The position numbers and the translations under genes were made by a program. A DNA stretch of 17,520 nucleotides from an uncultured Clostridia bacterium (GTDB lineage Bacteria > Bacillota > Clostridia > RUG12999): NCBI GenBank assembly GCA_934792465.1, contig CAKVOK010000063.1, forward strand, positions 1 to 17,520, read 5' to 3'. Shown piece after piece: positions 1 through 6,061 of the stretch. Under the pieces are notes generated by a model that did no database searches, had not been told where the DNA came from, and saw nothing but the letters and a program-made list of their open reading frames with translations. Numbering within the stretch: the first letter of the stretch is position 1; the number at the start of each line of letters is the position of its first letter.

Positions 1-1556
1 GCCTTGCAGCAGACAAGGCACTTGCCGCAGTATTGGCACATCTCGCCGGGCGCAAAGCACTTATTGCACGTTTTGCAAAAATGCTTGCTCCAGCCCGAGG
101 AGCCCGGGCAAACGTGCGTGTGCGTACAATTCTGCTGTACACGTGTTTTATCGCAGCAGCCGGCACAGCCGCCGCAGATGTCACATAGAACCTCCACACA
201 GCCGCCGTGCTGAGCGCAGAAATGGGTTCTCCATTCATTACTCTCAATGCAGATGCCGTGGACACATCCGGCAAGATCGGCATTGTTCAAACAGCAATCC
301 AGGCAGTATCCGCAGTAGGGGCAGAATTCGTTTTCTTCAAAGCAATCGCCGCAGTTGCTGCAGCGATGACTCTCCGCATCCCAGTCTGCGCTTTCCACGC
401 ATATGCCGTGTTCGCAGCCATTCGCCTGACTTTCATTAAGGCAGCACTCCGCGCAAATACCGCAGTCGTCGCACATCTCATCTTCCTCAAAGCAATTTCC
501 GCAGGATTGACAGCGGTGTGAAGGATCATCCCATTCACTGCTTTCCACGCATATACCGTGGTAGCAGCCGTTTTCTTCGCTGGTGTTGCGGCAACATTCC
601 TCGCATTTTTCACATTCGTCGCAAAAATTTTCGCACGAGCTGCAGCAACTTCCGCAATCCGAACACAGTGTGTTGCCTTCGAAGTTGCACTGATTACAGT
701 TTTCACAAATCCACTCCCAGCAAAGATTGCAGTGCTCCCCTTCCTCACAGAGGCTGTCGTATTCTTCGGGGCAAGCACCGCAGATGGTACAAATAGCGCT
801 CGGCTCCCAGTCGCTGCAAAAACCGCAGCTTCCGCAGCTTTCGCAGAGTCTGTCTTCTTTTTCGGCGCAATTATCGCACAGTTCGCAGGCACTGTGGTAT
901 TCATATTCGCAGCTGTTACATTCCGTACAGTGTTCATCCGACCAGCAATCCTTACACCTGTCGCAATGCAGGCAGATGACGCCGTCCGGAATACAGTCGA
1001 CGCACCTGTCGCAACCCGTGCAGAATTCGTCAATGGATTTACATTGGTTGCAGGAGGACAGACATTGCGAACAAACGATTTCCAGACAGCAGGCAGTAGT
1101 TGCACGGCAGGTCTTGCACATATCCTCCTCCTCAAAACTCCCCTCGCCGTAAAGACAAATCAGACAGGCGTCGCAGTACGGACAAATGGCGCCGTTCGTC
1201 TGGCGGCAGTCTTCGCAGATATGACAGTCGCTGCAGATATCCCTGCCGCACTCTCCGCAAGTTTTGCAGTGTTCGTTTTCGCCGCAGGAGATACAATTCC
1301 AACATTCGGTGCAGTATTCGTTTTCGCTCATATCGGCAAAACATTCTCCGCAGCTGTGGCAATGAGTGATTTCATAACATTCACTATTGGTACAGTCCTC
1401 CGTGCAGCGGCCGCAGTTTCCGCAGCAATAGCTGTCCCAGTGGTAGTGACCGCAGCTTCCGCAGTTCTGACCGTCGGCATAGTCCGCAAATGCCGTAATC
1501 GGCAAAAGCGTAAACACCATTATACATATTAAACAAAGTGATAAAAATTTTTTCAT
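1..1556 (-). CDS. Exported, extremely cysteine-rich repeat protein (3' end beyond window)
   Basis: The reverse-strand frame starting with ATG at 1556 stays open for 518 codons to the window edge, so the C-terminus is missing. The start is supported by an AGGAGG site about 10 bases upstream. Residues 1-24 form a signal peptide (MKK, then a hydrophobic run ending in AFA), with likely cleavage before D25. The mature part seen (about 494 residues) holds roughly 110 cysteines, mostly as C-x2-C-x2-C-x2-C blocks, and is rich in Asp, Glu, Asn and Gly. Four repeats of about 50 residues begin near C331, C381, C431 and C477, with HGIC-V/I-ES in the first three. No enzyme motif is visible. The CxxC spacing suggests zinc or other metal binding, or a disulfide-rich surface protein; this is inference. 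It is the last visible gene of a run with two zinc-ribbon genes. I cannot name a family. Confidence 0.85.
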   Translation of the reverse strand, partial: MKKFLSLCLICIMVFTLLPITAFADYADGQNCGSCGHYHWDSYCCGNCGRCTEDCTNSECYEITHCHSCGECFADMSENEYCTECWNCISCGENEHCKTCGECGRDICSDCHICEDCRQTNGAICPYCDACLICLYGEGSFEEEDMCKTCRATTACCLEIVCSQCLSSCNQCKSIDEFCTGCDRCVDCIPDGVICLHCDRCKDCWSDEHCTECNSCEYEYHSACELCDNCAEKEDRLCESCGSCGFCSDWEPSAICTICGACPEEYDSLCEEGEHCNLCWEWICENCNQCNFEGNTLCSDCGSCCSSCENFCDECEKCEECCRNTSEENGCYHGICVESSEWDDPSHRCQSCGNCFEEDEMCDDCGICAECCLNESQANGCEHGICVESADWDAESHRCSNCGDCFEENEFCPYCGYCLDCCLNNADLAGCVHGICIESNEWRTHFCAQHGGCVEVLCDICGGCAGCCDKTRVQQNCTHTHVCPGSSGWSKHFCKTCNKCFAPGEMCQYCGKCLVCCK

Positions 1557-1558
1557 AA

Positions 1559-1840
1559 TCAAATCGCCTCCTTTTCTTTATTGTTTTGTTTCGTTCCGCA
1601 CTGCGGACAGTATTTCGCTGCATCGGGAAGTACGGTTTTGCATTTTCTGCACACCTTATGCCGCGCCTTGTATTTGTCATAAAGGCTTTTCCTTGTTAAA
1701 AATGCGCCGCACTCTTTGCAGAAAAGCTGATGTGCACTTGCCGGAGCGCCGCATTTTTTACAGACCTTAACTTGTTTCATAATTTCATAGCCAAAGCCAA
1801 AGTATCGCATTTTTTCGTTTTTCAATTTTAATGCCTTCAT
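1559..1840 (-). CDS. Small double zinc-ribbon protein, 93 aa
   Basis: This small protein carries two zinc-ribbon knuckle pairs, each C-x2-C-x10-C-x2-C: CKKCG...CKECG and CRKCK...CPQCG. The second half (PDAAKYCPQCGTKQ) is typical of the small zinc-ribbon domains common in Firmicutes. It has no signal peptide or membrane segment, so it is probably cytosolic, although it lies just upstream of an exported cysteine-rich protein gene. The start at 1840 is chosen because GGAG stands 8 bases before it and the upstream stop codon (TAA) touches the ATG, a sign of translational coupling. In-frame Met codons at residues 11 and 21 are less likely starts. Its stop codon lies two bases before the start of the downstream gene, so that gene's ribosome binding site lies inside this reading frame. 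Function is unknown; metal binding or protein contact through the ribbons is inferred. Confidence 0.8.
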   Translation of the reverse strand: MKALKLKNEKMRYFGFGYEIMKQVKVCKKCGAPASAHQLFCKECGAFLTRKSLYDKYKARHKVCRKCKTVLPDAAKYCPQCGTKQNNKEKEAI

Positions 1841-2209
1841 TTATATCACTCCTTCATATACCAGTTTCTTGCCGCAAAGCACACATTTGTCGGCTTTTTC
1901 TTCAACCTTTGTACCGCAATGCGGGCAGAAGTTTGGGGCTGCTTCAATCGGAGCACAGTCAACGCACATTAAAACATCAGGGTTAAACATCACCGTGTTC
2001 ACCCAGCGTCCGCATTTTACACAGCGGTTAAAATTACGGATTCCCTCCGACTGCCATGCTTTTTCAAGCTCGGCTTCCGGTGTTCTTTCACGGTACGGTT
2101 TTGTGGTGCAAATAAGCTGCCCCGAACGCTCACAAAAAAATTTGTAAACATTTCCCGTTTCCGTAGGAATGATTTTGTACGCAGCCGTTTTGTGGTCTGA
2201 TTTTGCCAC
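1841..2209 (-). CDS. Zinc-ribbon protein, 122 aa, GTG start
   Basis: The protein begins MAKSDHKTAAYKII and has no signal peptide or membrane segment. It holds two cysteine sets: C-x2-C-x15-C-x2-C (CVKC...CVDC) and a C-terminal C-x2-C-x10-C-x2-C (CPHC...CVLC). Another two cysteines lie nearer the N-terminus (FFCERSGQLIC). I prefer the GTG start at 2209, with AGGAGG 8 bases upstream. An ATG at 2214 in another frame is only 3 bases from the same site and gives a 65-residue frame without cysteine motifs. The stop codon directly abuts the ATG of the next gene, so the two are almost surely translated together. It heads the visible minus-strand operon. I see no good consensus promoter upstream on this strand. 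The molecular role is unknown; zinc binding is inferred from the motifs. Confidence 0.8.
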   Translation of the reverse strand: MAKSDHKTAAYKIIPTETGNVYKFFCERSGQLICTTKPYRERTPEAELEKAWQSEGIRNFNRCVKCGRWVNTVMFNPDVLMCVDCAPIEAAPNFCPHCGTKVEEKADKCVLCGKKLVYEGVI

Positions 2210-2283
2210 AGCATTTACCTCCTTTCGCTATACATAAATTACTTCTGTCAGTTTTGCAGGATAAATTTCGTGAAAATCACCAA

Positions 2284-2313
2284 TTGACTAAACCAAAAAA
2301 AATATGGTATAAT
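2284..2313 (+). promoter_or_regulatory. Sigma-A-type promoter ahead of a short terminated unit
   Basis: TTGACT at 2284-2289 and a perfect TATAAT at 2308-2313 are separated by 18 bases. The -10 is preceded by TG in the extended position (TGGTATAAT). Transcription would start near 2320 and run right. A 10-bp inverted repeat, AATAAATCTA at 2311-2320 and TAGATTTATT at 2359-2368, overlaps the -10 and could be an operator or an RNA stem if transcription starts earlier. Confidence 0.7.
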
Positions 2314-2319
2314 AAATCT

Positions 2320-2460
2320 AAATAATAAACTATGCGTCTGCGGACGCAGGTTATAAGGTAGATTTATTGATACCGAATTTAGGAATGCAAACCGCTTTGC
2401 GGTATTGTCTCTGTGGTATAATATTTATACGAATATTACCAATCACACAGACGTTTTTTT
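2320..2460 (+). ncRNA. Candidate small structured RNA or attenuated leader, about 140 nt
   Basis: The stretch lies between a consensus promoter and a strong intrinsic terminator and has no convincing reading frame with a ribosome site. It contains GCGTC-tgcg-GACGC (2334-2347), ACCGC-ttt-GCGGT (2391-2403) and a long terminator hairpin. TACCG near 2371 could also pair with CGGTA near 2400, giving an alternative fold. I do not recognise it as 6S, SRP, tmRNA, a T-box or a common riboswitch. It could be a free-standing small RNA, or a leader for the solute-binding protein gene that starts 283 bases further on. The limits are estimates from the promoter and the end of the U tract. Confidence 0.45.
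2407..2460 (+). terminator. Strong intrinsic terminator
   Basis: GTCTCTGTG (2407-2415) pairs with CACACAGAC (2444-2452) with one mismatch. The stem continues inward with GGTA/TACC and ATATT/AATAT, and seven T follow at 2454-2460. The TATAAT inside the stem (2417-2422) is explained by this pairing and is probably not a promoter. Confidence 0.8.
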
Positions 2461-2568
2461 GCCTGATGTATATAGCTGTACGGACAGCATTCCTTTATTT
2501 GTAAAAACTTTTCGGCATCGTTTGTTGTCTGTTATGGTTGTATTATATACCTTTAATCGTATATTGTC

Positions 2569-2644
2569 CCCGTCCTTTTTTCGAAAAGGATAGGATAAAT
2601 TTCAAAAAAATACGATTTTTTTTGAAAAAGGACGGGAAAAAGGA
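2569..2644. repeat. Nested palindrome with three AAAAGGA copies upstream of the lipoprotein gene
   Basis: CCCGTCCTTTTT (2569-2580) pairs perfectly with AAAAAGGACGGG (2625-2636). Inside lies TTTCAAAAAAA/TTTTTTTGAAA. The left arm can instead form a tight hairpin, TCCTTTT-TTCG-AAAAGGA (2573-2590). A third AAAAGGA follows at 2638-2644. The folds exclude one another, so the element could be a switch, or simply a terminator or operator. The rest of 2461-2742 is AT-rich. The only promoter I can suggest there is a weak TTGTTG (2522-2527), 16 bases, TATATA (2544-2549). Confidence 0.5.
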
Positions 2645-2742
2645 TAGGAAATTTACAATTTCAGGTAATTATATGCATGGGACATAAAAAGTATGGGAGC
2701 ATCAAAAAAAAACATTGAAATATATCACGGAGGGATTTTCGT

Positions 2743-4050
2743 ATGCGGCAAACAAAAAATATTTTTTCACTTTTACTTGTTTTTATTCTATCGCTTTGCT
2801 GCTTTTCGGGCTGCAAAAAATCGGAGCTTGATAAAAACAAACCCGTTACGCTTACAATGTGGCACGTATACGGTGAGCAGGCGGACTCGCCGATGAACCG
2901 CCTTGTTGAAGAATTTAATCAGACGGTAGGAATGAAAAAAGGAATTATAATAAATGTTACGGGAATGTCAAATGCTTCGAATATCGGTAAAAAACTGCTT
3001 GACGCACAGGCAGGCAAACCCGACGCAGGCGAAATGCCCGACCTCTTTTTCGGTCATAAAAGCAATGCGCTTGAAATCGGCACAGATAATTTGGCAGATT
3101 GGAAAGAGTCTTTTTCCGAAAAAGAACTTGACGGATTCGTACCCGAATTTTTGTCTGACGGCGAAGAAAACGGAAAGCTCTGTGTTTTCCCCGTTACGAA
3201 ATCCACATTTCTTTTGTTTGTTTCGGGCAACGAATTTGAGCGTTTCGGGGAAGATACGGGCGTTACATACGAAAGCCTTTCCGATTGGGACGGTTTCTTT
3301 GACGCTGCCGCAAAATATTATGAATGGTCGGGCGGCAAACCGTTTTGCAGCTTTGACTATCCTATGAGAAATGTTGAGCTTTTTGCAATGTCAAACGGTT
3401 CTGACAATTATAATTCGGGGGCTTGGTATAACTTTGACGATTCTGTATTCAGAGATTCGTTTATGCAGTTTGCCGATGCTTTCACAAAGGGGCATATTGC
3501 TATTTCCGACCTCTATTCCAACACGCAGGTTATGACAGGCGAAGTTCCGGCAGGACTCGGCTCATCTGCTGCAATTTTATATTACAATGATACCGTTACC
3601 TATGCAGACGGAACGAGCGAGCCTATGAATCTTAAAATTCTGCCTATGCCGCAGCAAAGCAGCGGTAAAAAATATATCACACAGGCAGGTGTGGGGCTTT
3701 GCGCATATAAAACAACTTCTCAAAAAGCGGAGGCTGCCGCTGTGTTTGCAAAGTGGCTGACGGAAAGCGAAAGAAACCTTGAATTTGCGGCTGAAACAGG
3801 ATATATGCCCGTTACAAACGAAGCCTTTGACAAAATAAATGATTATGATTTTAAGAACGACAACTACAAGGCTTTGTACTCGGCGTTTCAAAGTTCGGTC
3901 AAAAACTGCACCGCCGTATCGGAGAATCAAAACCCCGAATATTATAACAAACTTATCAATTTTTATACCTATCTGCGTAAAATTCAGAAAAACAAAGCAT
4001 TCTATGACGGCAATGCGGAAACGCTTTGGGAAAAACTGAAAACCCAGTAA
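2743..4050 (+). CDS. ABC-type extracellular solute-binding lipoprotein (family 1-like), 435 aa
   Basis: The protein has a lipoprotein signal: a hydrophobic stretch at residues 7-20 and the lipobox FSGC with the lipidated cysteine at C24. The mature part opens with PVTLTMWHVYGEQ, a first strand typical of family 1 (sugar-type) solute-binding proteins. Later features fit the fold: MPDLFF near residue 100, an LKILPMPQ-like segment around 305, and an aromatic-rich C-terminal lobe. The length is normal. GGAGGG lies 8 bases before the start. No permease or ATPase gene is beside it. Instead, a membrane-bound LuxR-type regulator starts 12 bases after its stop, so it may present a ligand to that regulator rather than feed a transporter. 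The ligand is unknown; carbohydrate is a guess from the family. Confidence 0.85.
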   Translation: MRQTKNIFSLLLVFILSLCCFSGCKKSELDKNKPVTLTMWHVYGEQADSPMNRLVEEFNQTVGMKKGIIINVTGMSNASNIGKKLLDAQAGKPDAGEMPDLFFGHKSNALEIGTDNLADWKESFSEKELDGFVPEFLSDGEENGKLCVFPVTKSTFLLFVSGNEFERFGEDTGVTYESLSDWDGFFDAAAKYYEWSGGKPFCSFDYPMRNVELFAMSNGSDNYNSGAWYNFDDSVFRDSFMQFADAFTKGHIAISDLYSNTQVMTGEVPAGLGSSAAILYYNDTVTYADGTSEPMNLKILPMPQQSSGKKYITQAGVGLCAYKTTSQKAEAAAVFAKWLTESERNLEFAAETGYMPVTNEAFDKINDYDFKNDNYKALYSAFQSSVKNCTAVSENQNPEYYNKLINFYTYLRKIQKNKAFYDGNAETLWEKLKTQ

Positions 4051-4062
4051 CGGAGGATTGCC

Positions 4063-5661
4063 ATGAAAATATCGGCTGCGTTCCTTCGGGAAAAACAAAC
4101 AATGCAGCGAAAGCTGTTCTTATATATGTTCACGCTTGCGGCAGCACTGCTCGGCACATTGGTTGCGTTTCTGTTTTTGTTCGGGCGCTTTGAAAGTACG
4201 GAAAATAAAATTTCCGATACGCTTCTTTTTCAGCAGGAAGTTTTTGAGCGTGAAATGAAATCTTATTATAACGAAATCGCCTCCAAAGGCGAAAGACTTT
4301 CCGAAAATGCAACTTATGTTACGGAAAAGTATTTTTCGGAAGAAAATATTTCTTTTTCGGCTCTTGCAAATAACCGGAGCAGAATTGAAGCACTGGAAGA
4401 TAAATATATGGAACTGCTGCGGCAGGAGCTTTTGAAAATCGACTGTTCGGGTGCGTTTATTATATTAAATACTTCGAGAAATACGAGTAATTCCAATTCA
4501 AAAGCCGGGGTTTACATAGACAAGGATTTTCTCGGTTCGGACAGAAAAGACGCAATGCTCCTTTTCAGAGGTGCGGCGCAGCTTGGACACGAAAAAGAAA
4601 TAATGCCGCACAGAAAATGGAAACTCGAATTTGATACATCGGCATTTCCCGGCTTTGATGAAGCACTGCGCAAGGATAATCTTCCGATTGACAGAGCTTG
4701 CCGTATTCACGATATTATCAACCTGCCCGGAACATCGGAGCGTATTATGCTTGTGTCTGTACCTTTTATCGGCACAGGCGGCAAGGTGCTCGGCATATGC
4801 GGCTTTGAAGTCAGCGAAAGCCTGTTCAAATCCGAACACGCACAGCCTACCACATTAGAACACCTTATCTGCGTTTTTTCAAAACGGAATGAAAACACCG
4901 TTGATATTGACAACGGACTCTCCTGCGGAGTAAACGGCGGTTACTATCTGCCGCCAAAGGATAATCTTAATATCGCCGATTCAAAGAACGAACTTGTTCG
5001 GTTCAGCAATGAATACGGCTCATATATCGGACTGACAAAGGATATTTCGCTGTATTATGAGAGCACCGATTATGCTATAACCGTGATGATGCCGAAAAGC
5101 GATTATTCCGGGATGAAACTGCACGACACCGTGCAGGTTTTACTTGTTGTATTTTTTCTTTTGTTCAGCGTAGTTATCGGCTGCCTGTATTTCAGCAAAA
5201 GGTACATTGCCCCGATATTAAAAGGACTTGAAAGAATTAAAAAGCCGCAAATAAGCGAGGCGTGCAATATAGCGGAAATCGACGACCTTTTTGCGTTTTT
5301 GTCGCAAAAGGACAGCGAATACGAAAAATCGCTTGCCGAGCTTTCAAAGCAGAATGAGCAGGCGAAAAATGAGATAAACCGTGTTCAGTCCGAAAATGAA
5401 AGACTTGCAAGCACGCATAAAAAAATCGTCCTTCAGGATGATTACGACTTTTTCCTTGCGGGCTTAAAGCAGCTCACACCAACGGAAAAACAGATATTTA
5501 ACCTGTATATGGATGGAAAAATCGCAGCCGAAATAATGGAGATTATGGCGATTAAGCAAACAACGCTTAAATATCATAACCGAAATATCTACAGTAAGCT
5601 CGGCGTTTCGAGCAAAAAACAGCTCCTTAATTACGCTGCGCTGTATGCACGGGAAAAATAA
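4063..5661 (+). CDS. Membrane-anchored LuxR-type transcriptional regulator with extracytoplasmic sensor domain, 532 aa
   Basis: The visible order is as follows. TM1 spans residues about 18-41. A large extracytoplasmic region covers about 43-356. TM2 spans about 357-379. A charged helical linker with likely coiled coil covers about 405-460, and a LuxR-type helix-turn-helix about 471-528. The last begins LTPTEKQIFNLYMDGK and contains TLKYHNRNIYSKLGV, the recognition-helix pattern of this family. The outer region has a GKVLGICGFEVS segment reminiscent of Cache sensor domains, which is inference. There is no kinase or receiver domain, so this would be a one-component regulator acting from the membrane. 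The ATG is chosen for GGAGG six bases upstream. The gene lies 12 bases after the solute-binding protein gene, and a terminator follows. Confidence 0.85.
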   Translation: MKISAAFLREKQTMQRKLFLYMFTLAAALLGTLVAFLFLFGRFESTENKISDTLLFQQEVFEREMKSYYNEIASKGERLSENATYVTEKYFSEENISFSALANNRSRIEALEDKYMELLRQELLKIDCSGAFIILNTSRNTSNSNSKAGVYIDKDFLGSDRKDAMLLFRGAAQLGHEKEIMPHRKWKLEFDTSAFPGFDEALRKDNLPIDRACRIHDIINLPGTSERIMLVSVPFIGTGGKVLGICGFEVSESLFKSEHAQPTTLEHLICVFSKRNENTVDIDNGLSCGVNGGYYLPPKDNLNIADSKNELVRFSNEYGSYIGLTKDISLYYESTDYAITVMMPKSDYSGMKLHDTVQVLLVVFFLLFSVVIGCLYFSKRYIAPILKGLERIKKPQISEACNIAEIDDLFAFLSQKDSEYEKSLAELSKQNEQAKNEINRVQSENERLASTHKKIVLQDDYDFFLAGLKQLTPTEKQIFNLYMDGKIAAEIMEIMAIKQTTLKYHNRNIYSKLGVSSKKQLLNYAALYAREK

Positions 5662-5665
5662 TAAC

Positions 5666-5708
5666 AGAGCCGCAAAGCAGAGAATAATTCTCGGTTGTGC
5701 GGCTCTTT
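5666..5708 (+). terminator. Intrinsic terminator after the binding protein/regulator pair
   Basis: AGAGCCGCA (5666-5674) pairs perfectly with TGCGGCTCT (5698-5706), with an inner GAGAA/TTCTC stem. Only three T end the hairpin, so it may be a modest terminator. Confidence 0.6.
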
Positions 5709-5885
5709 CCCATACCCAAAGCATTAAATCCGGAACTGATAAACTGTCGGGTATATTTTTCAAAATATCTGATAATTTTGCTGCCAATACTTCTCACAGT
5801 TTGCATAAAATTACACAAAATTCACACGCCGATTAATAAAAATTCAGTCTTATTAATAAAATTTTGATAAAAACACACAAAGGTG
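5709..5885. other. AT-rich spacer with no feature seen
   Basis: I find no convincing gene, RNA or repeat between the regulator's terminator and the pyr promoter. The short open frames have no ribosome binding site. Confidence 0.5.
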
Positions 5886-5914
5886 TTGACAACGGCGGTA
5901 TAATATGATAAAAT
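5886..5914 (+). promoter_or_regulatory. Promoter of the pyr operon
   Basis: A perfect -35 TTGACA (5886-5891) and a -10 TAAAAT (5909-5914) are 17 bases apart, with TG in the extended -10 position. Transcription should start near 5921, leaving a leader of about 140 bases before pyrC. Confidence 0.8.
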
Positions 5915-5920
5915 AAATAT

Positions 5921-6057
5921 GTAAAATCTTTAAATAGGTACGAGATACCGCAAGATTTGAAAACAATATGAAAATATGCTCCAAGGAACGTATTATGCCC
6001 TTTTTCTGTCTTGCAACGGCAGTTTTTTTTTACCCGAATTTGTTCGGGAAAAGGAGG
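5921..6057 (+). promoter_or_regulatory. Structured pyr operon leader with candidate attenuator
   Basis: Four stems can be drawn: AAATCTT/AAGATTT (5924-5930, 5952-5958) enclosing GGTA/TACC; AATATG/CGTATT (5973-5978, 5989-5994); a short CTGTC/GGCAG hairpin (6006-6022) followed directly by nine T (6023-6031); and CCCGAA/TTCGGG (6033-6048) just before the pyrC ribosome site AGGAGG (6052-6057). The third resembles an attenuator terminator, though its stem is only five pairs. CCTTTT (5999-6004) could also pair with AAAAGG (6049-6054) and cover the ribosome site. I see no PyrR-type binding loop, and pyrR is not in the window. Control by pyrimidine level is inferred from the operon content. Confidence 0.5.
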
Positions 6058-6061
6058 AAAA

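Noticed and set aside
287..1135. Minus-strand open frame of 282 codons
   Set aside because: It is a frame-shifted shadow of the signal-peptide-bearing frame that starts at 1556. It has no suitable start site and an implausible Ala/Arg/Thr-rich composition.
558..1532. Long plus-strand open frame of 324 codons, rich in Ala, Val, Thr and Phe
   Set aside because: It is the antisense of the cysteine-rich gene: Cys codons TGC/TGT read as Ala/Thr on the other strand, and stops are rare as a side effect. It has no ribosome binding site.
2017..2214. Minus-strand ATG frame of 65 codons next to the same AGGAGG
   Set aside because: The site is only 3 bases from this ATG, the product has no cysteine motifs, and the overlapping GTG frame has proper spacing and zinc-ribbon motifs.
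2417..2422. Second perfect TATAAT with a TG extension
   Set aside because: It lies inside the paired stem of the terminator and has no good -35, so the match is explained by the hairpin.
6011..6061. In-frame TTG start extending pyrC by 17 residues
   Set aside because: It lies in the leader hairpin, lacks a ribosome site and adds residues not expected in dihydroorotase.
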